DNA from: Euglena gracilis | Lineage: Eukaryota; Euglenida; Euglenophyceae; Euglenales | Assembly: GCA_039621445.1 (NCBI GenBank) | Contig: CP154954.1 | Span: forward strand, 30,756,395-30,820,394 | DNA length: 64,000 nucleotides | Reading direction: 5' to 3' | Shown: positions 51,700 through 62,640 of the stretch, in pieces | Layout: every line of letters begins with the position of its first letter | Numbering within the stretch: the stretch's first letter is position 1 | The notes under the pieces: model-generated | The model's input: only the letters and a program-made list of their open reading frames with translations | Databases searched by the model: none | What the model was told of the DNA's origin: nothing | Translations under genes and position numbers: made by a program

Positions 51700-52464
51700 G
51701 CGTCCTTTTTGGGCAGGTTCTCAATTTGCATTTCCTTGGCCGGGGTCCAGGGTTCGTATGGAGGGTGTACGTACGGGTTAGAGGGGGGGATTCCCACCCC
51801 CTTCTGGACCCCCCCACCTGCTGAGGAGGTTTGGACAGACCCTGGGGGGGAGTACCCGGGACCCCCCAAAATGGTCTGTTTTTTTTCCCTTCCCGCGCTT
51901 TGCACTGATATTTTTGGGGATTTTTTTTGGCATTGGCCCCAAAAGTGCCCAAAATGACATTTTTCCCCCAGTTTTGGGGAATAAATTTTTTTGGCCCGGC
52001 GCAAAGCACCTGGCCGAAATCAATCACCCTGACTGTGCCACTATGCAGGGGGGGGGTGCCTTTTATCCAACCCTGGCCCCTCCCAGGCTAGCCCGCAGGC
52101 TGAATTTTAAGGCGGTGCCCACCCCACCCTGGGTGGGTGCGGCACTCCAAGGCACCCAGATCCGACCTGCGTGGGGGGGGGGACGGTAGGGCACATGGCC
52201 AAAAGTGCCTGGTGAATAAAGCGAAGGAAGCTCGTAAAAGCCCATTTTTGGGCGCTTTTAGGGCCACCAGGCACCGACCCCCATCCCCGGGGGGGGGGGG
52301 TAGTGCCTGCTTGCCCAGGTACTTTAGGGCAATCCGAGACCAGCCTCCCTCCCCCCAAATTTGGTCAAATTCCTCCCCCCCAAGGTTAGTCGAATTCAGC
52401 CTGCTAGCCAGCCCAAAAAAAATTCTGGCCCCGGAGCTCAACAACCCTGGGGTTCTTCAAGAGG
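51700..52464 (+). other. Kinase 3' flank: dispersed repeats, no gene
   Basis: Holds a diverged copy of the 44935-45165 module (about 51790-52015) and the partner (52090-52330) of the repeat at 42000-42240. Confidence 0.6.
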
Positions 52465-52732
52465 TGTGTTCTTTACAGTGCAAAATTTTGAGGCAAAACT
52501 CATGGAATTCTTTCAACAAACAATTCTTCCGCATGTTCAGCTTCAGGCCAACCACCCCCTGCATGCGTCAAAGGATCCATGGTGGTCATCAAGGAGCGGT
52601 CCCTCAACGTCCTCCGTAACGAGGACAAGAAGGCGGATGGCAAGGGTGCCACGGAGGCCGGCCACTCCAACACCAATGCCGTGGAGCGGGTTGATGCCCA
52701 TCGTATTCTCCAGCATGCCAGGTAGAGGGTAG
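52465..52732 (+). CDS. Possible further exon, function unknown
   Basis: Begins after TTCTTTACAG, a good 3' splice site, and reads VQNFEAKLMEFFQQTILPHVQLQANHPLHASKDPW, then arginine/proline-rich to a stop at 52732. An alternative frame gives a basic, charged segment (VVIKERSLNVLRNEDKKAD...VERVDAHRILQHAR-stop), which looks more protein-like over its second half. One of the two may be the last exon of the kinase or of a separate gene. No motif recognised. Confidence 0.3.
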
Positions 52733-53527
52733 ACACACCACTCCATTGATCATCAAGTGATTGCAAGCATTGCCCAGCGAAAACAGAGATTTTGCTCCGG
52801 GTACATTCAGTGATGACACAACCAGCCAGTTCGCCCCCCCCCCCCCAGAAGTTGGCCTCCTCTTCACCCGCCAATTTGGTTTCCCTGACAATTTCGGAAT
52901 TATTTTTTTTGGAAACGGCTGGGCGAAAATTCACCAGACGTTGACATTTGTGTATACATGCATTTTTCTTGTGGGGTGGGTAGGGTAGCACATTGTCTTC
53001 GCACATCTCTGTTGCCATGCCTGATGGTGGTTTTTGCCACCTCATTACCATTCAGGTGCTGAGGCACATTCATGTTCATCCACATCTGATCCCTTTGGGT
53101 CATGCTGGCACCCATTGCAAATGCCAGTCTTTTTCAATGTTTCGTTTTCCTCGAAATTAACGTTGGGAGATTGACCAGGGTTGTTCGCAAAATGTGCCAC
53201 GGAAAAAAATTGCCATGTGAAATGTGCCGCTTAGAAATTTTGCAAACAACAAATAACAAACAACAACTTCATTCAAAGTGAAACCATACCAAATCAAATA
53301 GAATCACACCAGATGATTTAAAACCACAACCATCTGCCTAACCATCTGAGGTTAATCTGATTTTGATCTTTCAGCCTCATCCACAATAGCCCATTTCCTC
53401 ACAACCAAAAATAGTTTATTTGGCTGTCTTGGGATCAAATCCAAACAGTAAAAAGAATATGTGCCGTGAAAGAATAATTTTCTCTTTTTGGGGGGTGAGG
53501 GATGTTCAAGCACTCTGCCATTTTGTA

Positions 53528-54070
53528 CTTACCACAGTAGTTTAGTTTGATTGCCCGAGTCAACACTCAGAACATGTATGAAACAAATGCGTCAAAAACC
53601 GGGAGCCCGCAGTTGTGTTTGTAACCATAGATTCACTTGGGGGGGTCACTTGTGTGACCTTGAGACTTGTGTGACCTTGTGTCACTTGTGACCTTGTGTG
53701 ACCTCCCAAGACACCCCGAGGGGGGGTTTCGAGGGTTGTTGTGTGGGTTCAAGCTGAGGCCGGGCCCAAAATTTTCCTCACCATTTTCGGCCGATTTTGG
53801 CTGGATTTTGGGTTGGTGGGAGGGTGGTTGACTCCCCGGGGGGGTCGTGGCACCTGGGTTTTTGAAAAAAGTGGGTGGGTGGGTTTGGGCCAGGGAAAAA
53901 GTGCCTATGTTCGTCACAAAGACGATGCATTTCCACATATTGCACATGTTTTTTTTTTATTTGACTGTGCCAAAATTTTGTCCACTTTTTTTGACCTTCG
54001 TTTCCCCCCCCTAAAAAGTAGCACATTTTCCCAAAATTGGTGAAAATGCTGTGGTGGGTGGGTCGACCCC
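53528..54070 (+). repeat. Internally deleted copy of the repeat at 61353-63970
   Basis: Four blocks match the larger copy in the same order: 53528-53761 to 61353-61632; about 53767-53905 to 62082-62215; 53909-53955 to 62636-62682; 53956-54070 to about 63850-63970. The intervening sequences, including the chromodomain, are absent. Confidence 0.85.
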
Positions 54071-56040
54071 CTCCCCCACCTCCTGGGCCGGGTCGGGGGT
54101 CGACCCCCCCCACCAGGCGCCAGGCCTTCCCGTTCTGCCCTGCCCCCCGGGGGGTCAGTGAGCAATAATGTGGTCCAACACATTTTTATGAAAAACCCTG
54201 GATTGACATTTTAAATGACCGCCCGCTTTTCGACTGCAATGGTCCGCCTTGCAACCTCCACCCAATTGTTTGTAAGATAAACGCTTTCGCGAAATTGTCT
54301 TCGGCTCATCCACTGGTGGGCCAAATGGGTGCACCCTTGTTGTGGTGTGCTGCTGCGTGTGCAAAGCAAACCTTTTGAAACAAAAAAAAATAAGCATAAT
54401 GTTTTGCCATCAATGCCATCCATGTCGATCCACGAAAGAAAAAATACTCAGCGATTTCTTTTTGCTTTTTTCTTCAGCTTCAAAGTCGACGCACAAAGCG
54501 AAGCCGCACCAGTCGGGCTTCGAACGGTGAGGTGGTGAGGTGAGGTCCTGCTTTCTTTGCCGGCTGCTCCGTTCCGGTGTGTGGTTGGTGTGCCTGGGGG
54601 TGCTGCTTGCTGTGTTTTTTTTTGTTTCCTTAGTAGGTTTACCCCTATCATTTATCTAACTCCGGTCATTTATTTAAAAAAGGCAGAACACACAATTGTA
54701 AAAAAAAACCTCCACTTGAAATTATACAACACAAGCTCAACTGGAATATTTCTCGGGATTATTGAAAGGAAACCCAGGAAAACACCAAAAGATGCAGACA
54801 CACCCCAAAAGCACCGGAGCCCCCCACCCAAGCGACCATGCGAAAGAGGTGTGCATGGCCACGACGGCCCCCGAGGTGTCAGTCTCACAAAAAAACCGCC
54901 GGCGAGCAAGGCGTGGCCTCACGGCACAGGAAGTGGGGGGGGAGGGTCAACGAGGGGAGAAGCACGACCATTCGGGCTGCGCACACTCCGGGCGTGAGGT
55001 CCTGCTTCTTTTGCCGGCAGCAGGACCTCGCCCCTCTCTCGTGCTTCGCCATCATGGTCCGTTCCTCCCAGTCATCCTTCCTGGGAGCTAAAAAAAACAA
55101 AGAGAGGCGATTCGCCCTCGACAATCCCCCCCGGTCGGTTTTACTCAAGGGAGTACCAGACCAAGACCTTTCGAGCCCGACCCTCCTCCCGCAAAAGGAA
55201 ATTTGCTCCCAAAAGCCCTCAAAAGCCCTCGGTCAGCAGAAAATGGGGGCCAGCGCCTGCAGGGTACAAAAGCGGCGCCACACGCCGGCCGTCTGTTTTG
55301 TGGATTGCGATGCGTTGGGCTCGGGTGTTGCCGCTTTGTGCAGCCTCGCAAAAAGTTGGCTGCGTTGTCTTCCAAGGGGCGCTCACCAGGCATGGCCTCA
55401 TAAGTTCTTTGCGTTCCGCCCCCGCAGCACCTCCCTCCCTTGTCGGTTTCCCGAGGGTTTTTGAGTCACAGACGAGCACCATCGGCCAACTCCGACGACG
55501 CGGAACGACGGGTGGACACCTGAACAAAGCGAACCCAACTGCACAGCACCGCCGGCGAATAAGGAAAGGCTCCGAAGGTCTTTGTGCTCCGCCGGCGGCG
55601 TCCCTTCCTCGCTTGTGGTTTTCCTCGCTCGCCTTCCCATCTTCTTGTGCTCCTCCCCTCTTCCTCCCTGAGACGTGGGTTTCCGTGGTGACTTAAAGTG
55701 CCTTAAAAGGAAGTGGGGACGTCGGGCTGTGCACAGCACAAGCCCCTGCTTGCCTGCGGCCGGGCTACTCCCGCACTGGCCTTCGCACGCAAGAATCCGC
55801 GGTATCCAACCGCTGAGAGTCCAGAAGTCAGGGATAACTTGAAAACAAGACTGAGATCAAGTTCAGAGAGTAGGAGAGTACCTCAGCTACGTCCTCTGAC
55901 TTCATTCATGTCAAAATCTCATTTTTTCTGGTTTCGTCTTTGCAGGCAGTTTTGGAGTTTTGGCAGGCAACACAACCCACAGTTACTTTGCTTAAACCCC
56001 AGAACACACCTTATTTCAGCCAACTTTTTTCCAACAGGTT
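54071..56040. other. Region without recognisable gene; CG-rich hairpin segment
   Basis: 54071-54450 is A/T-rich and empty. 54450-55700 is CG-rich with repeated GAGGTCCTGCTT(T/C)TTTGCCGGC words (54546 and 54999), a strong nested hairpin (54958-55050), and several overlapping but motif-free frames. 55700-56040 has nothing I can identify. Confidence 0.4.
54958..55050. repeat. Long nested hairpin
   Basis: Outer arms GAGAAGCACGA (from 54957) and TCGTGCTTC (to 55049); inner arms GGGCGTGAGGTCCTGCT and AGCAGGACCTCGCCC (one bulged base) around a TCTTTTGCCGGC loop. Confidence 0.75.
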
Positions 56041-56043
56041 TTC

Positions 56044-56193
56044 TGCACGGGTGTTGAAAATCATCTGCAGATGGAGCAAATTGTTCAAGAACTTCAAAGA
56101 ATGAGACAAGAATTTGAGAATCTGAAAACACATGTGGGGCAAAATGAAAAGCAAGGGCAACAACCAGCCCCCCCATGCCCCAAAGGACAATGA
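56044..56193 (+). CDS. Short coiled-coil ORF, possibly Gag start of a YR-type element
   Basis: GVENHLQMEQIVQELQRMRQEF, then ENLKTHVGQNEKQGQQPAPP-CPKGQ and a stop: a heptad-like helix followed by a Q/P tail. It precedes the reverse transcriptase relic by about 230 bp on the same strand. Too short to classify. Confidence 0.3.
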   Translation, partial: CTGVENHLQMEQIVQELQRMRQEFENLKTHVGQNEKQGQQPAPPCPKGQ

Positions 56194-56419
56194 ATTCGAA
56201 GAAGATGTTTCAATAGGAGCTGAAGAGGAGGCAACCCACACTGATTAGACTGCTGTCTTACCCCCCACACACGTTAACCCCACCCATACTGATGCCCTAG
56301 CCTTTAGCCAGAGGCTGGGCTCTCCTCCCCCCTTGACCTTTTGAAAATAATCTTCTGAGGATCTGAAAATGTATGTGAGGCTGAAAAAAAAATCAAAAAC
56401 TGCAGATTTCACACCAGCC

Positions 56420-57115
56420 GCACAGGAAACCGTTACCGAGTACTTGAACACAGGTACCATAGACCACTCACAAACGAGGAGTGGGCAAAAACCAGCCAGT
56501 GGACACTAAAATTTCCCGGAGAGAAAAAAATAAACCAGAAAAATCAGGTTGATCACAGACCTCAGGAACATAAACCAGTGCCAAAACATCGTACGACACA
56601 GTGCAGACGCCTGTAAGACCCTGCCGCAGACTCCGAAGCAAAAAGATTTGCACTGGGGGATAGCTCTGGACATCCAATCATTTTTCCACCACTTGCAGGT
56701 GCACTCCCACATTCAGAGGTAGATGCGTTTCTAAATCGGCGAAAACGCTTTTCAGATCCAGGCCCTTCCATTTGGATGAGCTTTCAGACCCTGGTGGTCA
56801 CAGAAACTGACAAAACCACTGAGGGCCTCGCTGAAACAGAAAAACATACAAAATGTGTGGTATGCGGACGACTTTCTTCTGCTGGGGAAGACATCATAAT
56901 CCACCAGGTTGAGGGCAGCTTCCCTCATCGAGCAACTGATAAAGTGTGTGTGTGATCAGGCTGATTTGGAAAAGAAAATGAACGACCCAGCACAGACATT
57001 GACGTACCTTGGACACCGGATCGCCCTGACAACCAACAAAATCAGGCCCCTGGAGCACAAGAACCAATTGAAATTGACTCAGATAAAACACAAACTGACG
57101 GGACAGTGGTTCCAA
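56420..57115 (+). pseudogene. Degenerate reverse transcriptase relic (YADD), probably DIRS/Ngaro-like
   Basis: Recognisable across shifts and stops: RLITDLRNINQ, LHWGIALDIQSFFHHLQVHSHIQ, ALPFG, then NVWYADDFLLLGKT with catalytic YADD near 56862, and TLTYLGHRIALTTNKIRPLEHK. The order matches reverse transcriptase palm motifs and the connection. At least three stops break the frame. It lies upstream of, and on the same strand as, the DIRS-like element, but differs in the catalytic box (YADD versus YLDD), so it is a separate older element. Confidence 0.7.
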
Positions 57116-57489
57116 CCCTGGCGGAGAGGAGGCCAGCAGCCAGCCTGATCGAGGACCCCAGCCACCCCCCCACCACATGAACCAGCGTGAAGGACAGTGC
57201 GGGCGCAGCCCAGCCACAGGCAAGCAGCGGCTTGCGCTATGCACTCCTCGCCCCCCTCAACCTTCCTATGTCGGTTTCGGTGAGGCACCCCGTCCTGGGT
57301 GGGGCTGGCTTGGGCGGCAGCCTGGCCGTAAGGGGGGGACGGTTCAATCGCAGCGACACCTCGGGCTCCGCACTTTGCCATTGTGAGGCCATGCCTTGCT
57401 CGCCGGCGGTGTTGTGTGATTATTCGCTGCGCTGGGTTAGGAGGTCCCGCTTAGTGCCTTTTTTCGCCGGAGTTGGCTGATTCCTAACT

Positions 57490-59046
57490 TGCCCTTCGAC
57501 ACCCAGAAGAAAGGAAAAGAATTCACGAACGAAGAAGACCCGAGAAAAGAAGTCAATATCATTCAATATCCAGAAGGACACGATCCAGACGAACAGCAAT
57601 TGAGAATTCAATTGTCAATTTTCAATTTTGACTTCAATGAGCAATGCAGTGGAGAAGAAATTGGGAAGTCATGGCCACGGACGTCCTGGAGCAGTTGCCG
57701 CAGAAACAGGAGAACTTGGAGATGCGGTCGACACGCGACGAACCGTGGCCGTTTTTCCCCCCTAGACCCCCACCCCAGAAATTTGCCAGCCCAAACCCCC
57801 CCCCCCCCAGTGACGGCCACGGTCCTTGGACCACTGCGGCCAGAAGGCCCAGAAGGCAAAAGTCTGCCCCAGCCCTTGATGGGCAAAAGATGGGCCAGGG
57901 GGGGCCCAAATTGCTCCACAATTGAACAATCACAACGCACACATGTGGGGCATCTCCCCCAAAGGCGCCCAGTCGCCTACACAACAATTGGCCAAAGGAT
58001 GGCGAGATGGAATCAAGGCCAAGGAGGGCAACACTACAGGGGCCATGGGGGCCAGTTTTACAAACAAATCCCCTCATGAAGGGGCAGAAAAGGTCTGTCC
58101 AACCCCCCCAATTCATCCATCACAAGAGCCCCTCTCAAGGAGAAAAGGGGGGGCCACAGCAGCCCCCCCAGATTTCAAGTGGGGTTGGAGGCCAAATCAA
58201 GGCCTGAAGGATTATGGAAGAAAATTTACACATGGAGACCTTGGAGACCAGCAGGGTGGACCCACAGTGGCCACCAAGAAGCTAAGGGGCATCATGCCCA
58301 ACCAGCAGGGTGGACCCACAGTGGCCACCAAGAAGCTAAGACAGCTGCTGGAGAAATCCCCCGAGGGACCCACAGAGGCCCTCTGCCAAAAATTGGGGAA
58401 AAGGGGACCCACAGTGGTCCCTTTAATGACCCAGCCTCAGGAGGAAAAGGGACCCACAGTGGCCCTTTTGGAGGGAGGGGCAGATACCCATCCAACATTT
58501 ATTTCTCAATTCCCGATCAATCAATCAAGGGGGGGACCCACAGAGGCCCCCCTATGGTATGGCAACCAACCACATCAACATGGAGAAGACCAGATAGGCC
58601 AAACAGGGGCATTAAGCCCTATGGTATGTCTTCCAACAACAAGATCATCCAGAGAGGTGAGCAGAGAGGGAGAGAGTGCATGCACATCCCCCCAGAAAAC
58701 ATTTCATTTTCCAAGGGCACAAGCCCTAGGGGACCTAGGGGTGCAATGTCCAACACCCCCAACCCAGCCCCCCCAGCATCATCTCACCCAGAAAATAAAT
58801 TCAATGGAGGAGGTATGGGGAGACACCCCCCTCCATCAAAGGTTACAAAAAAGCCTAAAATGTCCAACATCTCCACCCCGGCCCCCCCTAAATCATCTTA
58901 TCCAGGAAATAAATTCAATGGGAGAAAAATGGGGAGACACCCCCCTCCATCAAAGGCTGCAAAAAAGCTTGAAATGGTGGGCAAAAAATGCCCCCCCCCA
59001 ACAACATGTCAACTCATCAGGGATGGCATTCAACCCCCCTGGGTAA
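57490..59046 (+). CDS. DIRS-like element: Gag-like ORF region with GPTVA repeats
   Basis: Main frame 57922-59046 (374 codons), with overlapping frames left of it. It contains a 54-bp tandem duplication (58249-58286 repeated at 58303-58340: QQGGPTVATKKLR) and further GGPT(V/E)A units to about 58555, then a 117-bp duplication (about 58794-58870 and 58911-58985: NSM...WGDTPLHQRLQKSLK). Low complexity and no zinc knuckle. By position, before reverse transcriptase, it should be the Gag-like protein. G-rich homopolymers suggest that the frame may be broken by indels. Confidence 0.5.
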
Positions 59047-60660
59047 ACCCACCAAAACTGTCCACCCACCCAAAACCCAGAGCAAATTTGAACCTACCCC
59101 AAGCAGAAAAAATACTGCTGGATTACGAAAAATCTGGATCCGTAAGGAGGGTGAGGGATTCAACCACCCAGCACCTCATCCCCTGGTTTTTGATTTCAAA
59201 GCCAGAGGGGGGACAGACAAAATGGAGATTAATAAGCGATTGCAGGGAAATAAATCAAAGGTTCCAAGTGAAACCTTTCAAGCTGGATCACATCCAGCAC
59301 ATTTTTCCAGTTTTGGAAAAGGCCACTGGGCAGCAAAAATAGACCTGAAGGATGCCTATTTTCATATTCCAGTAAGTCCAGGCCTAAGGCCATTTTTAAG
59401 GCATCAGGTGGGGGGCAGACCTGGGAATTCCAGGCAGGCTGTTTTGGCCTGAACATAATGCCCCAAATTTTCATGTCAGTCATGAAGACATTCGAAAAGC
59501 TGTGGAGGAAAAGGGGCATCCAGGTATTTATTTACCTGGACGACATTTTACTGGTGGCCCCAACACAAAACATCTTACAAAATCACCTGAACACAGTCGT
59601 CAGGGATTTAATCAAATCAGGGTTCAAAATCAATGTAAAAAAGTCCACCCTGCAGCCCACCCAAATCGTAAATCATCTTGGATTTCAACTAAACTTCCAA
59701 GAGGGAAAATTACAGGTGCCCCCCCAGAAAATAAAAACAGTAAAAAATGAGCTGGGAAAAATGGTGAAAAAAGATTACATGTCAAAAAGGCAACTGGCTG
59801 CCATTTTGGGCCAAATAAGATGCAACCTTATGGCCCTGCCCTTTCTAAGGGCCTTTACAGATGCCCTGGCAGATTTTTTGGTAAAACAATCCACAGCCCC
59901 CTGGGACTCAAAACATCCCATTTCCCAAAGAATAAAGGACCAATTAAGAGAAATAAAAATTCTGCTGGACACCTGGGGGGGCAGACCCTTCCCCCAAAGT
60001 GCAACCAGAGAGTTGCACTCAGACAGCAGTACTCATGCCTGGGGGGGGGCTGGACATCCGAACAGGCAAAATTGTGCAAGAATTTTGGAGGTAAAACTCC
60101 ATTTTGCGCATAAATGTCAAAGAATTAAGTGCAGCAATAAGCACAGTTCAAAGCCTCAGCCAGCCAGGGGAAACTGTGTCCCTATCTGTGGACAATCAAG
60201 TAATTTACTATTACCTAACAAAAGGGGGGGGGGGCAGAAAAGACCCTTTCAATTCCATGCTAAGACCCTTCTTCAAATGGTGCATGGAACACAACATAAA
60301 CCTGCAAGTAAGATGGTCCCCTCAAAAGAATGCCTGGCAGACCCCATAAGCAGATGGGAAATGGACAGGGGGGATTACTCACTGGACCCCCAACTTTTTC
60401 AATGGCTGAGGCAGCAGTTCAAAAAGTACATCAGTCTAAAAACAGACCTTTTTGCCTCACCAGGCAACAAAAAACTGCCACAATTTGTGGCCAGGTGGCC
60501 CCACTGGGGAGCCACAGCAGTGGATGCATTACAATGTCCACTGGACAACATGGGGGATCTTTATGCAAACCCCCCCTGGTCTGTAATCCAAAAATTTCTC
60601 CCCAGATTGAAAATGTTTCCACAGACCAAAGTTTTGATGGTCACCCCCTACTGGGATTGA
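59047..60660 (+). pseudogene. DIRS-like reverse transcriptase, RNase H and Dam-like domain
   Basis: Reverse transcriptase starts in the 58179-59342 frame (RLISDCREINQRFQVKPFKLDHIQ), shifts at about 59335 (AAKIDLKDAYFHIPVS) and again to the 59458-60660 frame: MPQIFMSVMKTFEKL, catalytic VFIYLDDILLVAP near 59545 and VNHLGFQLNF. RNase H follows: ELHSDSSTHAWGG, NVKELSAA, SLSVDN (in a second frame between G-runs near 60040 and 60225), and LADPISR. Then comes DLFASPGNKKLPQF...DLYANPPWSVIQK...VLMVTPYW, the Dam-like domain found after RNase H in DIRS-type elements. This domain order is diagnostic of tyrosine-recombinase retroelements. Several frameshifts indicate decay or homopolymer errors. Confidence 0.8.
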
Positions 60661-61075
60661 GCCACATGGTGGCCCCAGTTAATAAAAATGAAAGTTCCAG
60701 GGACCCCCTGCCTGAAAATCACCCCCTACATGGGTATGTTCACCAATTGCAGGGGGGAAGAAATGCCACCCCCCAGGTGGCCCCTCCTTTGCATGATTTG
60801 CTCAGGCAAATTTTGGAGGGGAAACAAATACAAAATTCATCCATTAAAGATTTCCTGGGAAGAAACCCCAGTTTGAAAAGGTACCAAAGTGCCTTTACGC
60901 TTTTATGGGTAATTTTGGACAAAATGGGGGTACCCCCCCCTGAAGCCACCACTGACCAAGTGGTTGACGCTTTAATCCAACTGTTTCAATTTTCAAAGGC
61001 CCAAGCACGCAATGCATACAGCGCTATGCTATTGATTCCTGGCTTTGGAGGCCTAAAGTTTGAATTTTTTTTTGC
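60661..61075 (+). pseudogene. N-terminal half of a tyrosine recombinase of the DIRS-like element
   Basis: Continues after the Dam-like domain in another frame: PLHDLLRQILEGKQIQNSSIKDFLGRNPSLKRYQSAFTLLWVILDKMGVPPPEATTDQVVDALIQLFQFSKAQARNAYSAMLLIPGFGGLKF (given here only as landmarks SLKRYQSAF, DQVVDALIQLFQFS, NAYSAMLLIPG). This all-helical layout is that of the core-binding (SAM-like) domain of XerC/D-type integrases. The catalytic R...HxxR...Y part is missing; sequence from 61060 turns into T-rich GCATTTTTTT repeats. DIRS elements integrate with such a recombinase, so this copy is defective. Confidence 0.65.
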
Positions 61076-61352
61076 ATATTTTTTGCATTTTCTACATATA
61101 ATATTTTGCCCTGGAAAAAAATTTTGTTGTTGGTTGCCATATTTATGGATTTTTTTGCATTTTTTTGCATTTTTTTGCATAAAATATTTTGCCCTGGAAA
61201 TTTTTTTTGATCTTAGGCAGCAAAGCTCTGTTATATTCCAGCTTTTTCTCAGGTTTTTCATGCAAGTTGCATTTTTTTTGCATTTTTTGCTTTTTTTTGC
61301 ATTTTTTTGCATTTTTTTGACTTGCATAATTTGAAGGGCCCAGTGGCATTTC
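61060..61352 (+). repeat. T-rich GCATTTTTTT repeat region
   Basis: Repeated TTTTTTGCATTTTTTTGCAT words and two TATTTTGCCCTGGAAA copies (61106 and 61186). No gene. Confidence 0.7.
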
Positions 61353-61368
61353 CCCCCCCCTGCTTACC

Positions 61369-61413
<45 letters not shown>

Positions 61414-61814
61414 TTAGTTTGATTGCCCGAGTCAACACTCAGAACATGTATGAAACAAGTGCATCAAAAACCGGGAGCCCGCAGTTGTGTTTGTAACCAT
61501 AGATTCACTTGGGGGGGTCACTTGTGTGACCTTGAGACTTGTGTGACCTTGTGTCACTTGTGACCTTGTGTGACCTCCCAAGACACCCCGAGGGGGGGTT
61601 TCGAGGGTTGTTGTGTGGGTTCAAGCTGAGGCACAAAAATATTTGTATGTTTGCAATAATTGTAAGATGAAAATTGTAGCTCCAAGTTTAAAAATGGATT
61701 GTATAGGACCGTAGTCCTTTGGCGAAAAGTCCTTCGCTAGGGACAAAATGGTTTGGCATCCGCCCATTATACATTTTGTCAAAAGTCCAAGCTATGGACA
61801 AAATCTTGGACACC

Positions 61815-62086
61815 TTAGAAGGTATTTACAGAAATGTCAATGTTGTTTCGTTTGTTCCATAGCTTCCAGTCTTGTTGGATGTAACCAACAAAACTAGTTG
61901 CTGGTTCCCAAGTGTCCTCTTCGGGACCATATCCTTTCCACCGTACTTTCCAGTAATGTACACCTCTGTCTATTTTGTGGTCGAGGATTTTGTCAACGAC
62001 AAAATCATCTGTTTCAGGCAGTTTTGACCGTGGTTTGAAGTAGAGACAGGGTATGGCTTTACCGTTTGGTGGAGTCAGCCAAAATT
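61815..62086 (-). CDS. Chromodomain fragment (chromovirus-type), short uninterrupted frame
   Basis: The minus-strand frame between a TGA and TAA encodes about 85 residues: [24 protein letters not shown], then the chromodomain [40 protein letters not shown], then [16 protein letters not shown] and a short tail. The [15 protein letters not shown] core and the aromatic residues F, W and W that form the methyl-lysine cage are intact. Chromodomains at the C-terminus of gypsy (chromovirus) integrases steer insertion to histone-marked chromatin; HP1-like host proteins are the alternative. No integrase catalytic residues are seen next to it. There is no ATG in the frame, so it is a relic or an exon. 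Confidence 0.75.
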
Positions 62087-62214
62087 TTCCTCACCATTTT
62101 CGGCCGATTTTGGCTGGATTTTGGGTTGGTGGGAGGGTGGTTGACTCCCCGGGGGGGTCGTGGGCACCTGGGTTTTTGAAAAAAGTGGGTGGGTGGGTTT
62201 GGGCCAGGGAAAAA

Positions 62215-62640
62215 GCCCCCCCGGTTTTATATTTGGGCGGAAATTTCAAGACCCCGAGGGGGGGTTTTATATTTGGGGGGGTTTTATATTTGGTCGGAAA
62301 AATCAACTTCCCGGCGGGCTCCGGTAGTCACTTTTTTGGTCCAAAATCACAAATATGCCCACCCTTGGGGGTGGGCATATTTGTCCCCAAATATGCCCAC
62401 CCCCAAAAACTTCATTTTTCGGGTGAAGGAGCAATTTTGACATTTTTTGGTAAAAATTGTTCCCAATTCTGCCAAAAAATCACAATTTCGGGAGAGAATT
62501 GTCGAAAAATTTTCCTTCCGGCGCTTTGCGCCGGAGGGGGGGGTTATATTTGGGCGGGATTTCAAGGTCCTCAGGGGGGGTTTTATATTTGGGGGGGTTT
62601 TGTATTTGGGGGGGGGGGTTATATTTGGGGGGGTTATGTT
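62215..62640 (+). repeat. About 425-bp repeat with GGGGTTTTATATTTGG ends (inverted partner at 43740-44130)
   Basis: Both ends read GG(T)TTATATTTGGGCGG(A/G)A...TTTCAAG followed by GGGGGGTTTTATATTTGGG; internal CAAATATGCCCACCC duplication; 'GGCGCTTTGCGCC' palindrome near 62520. Confidence 0.75.

Noticed and set aside
54838-55464. 208-codon ORF in CG-rich DNA
   Set aside because: Competing frames of equal length on both strands, hairpin repeats inside, no recognisable motif.
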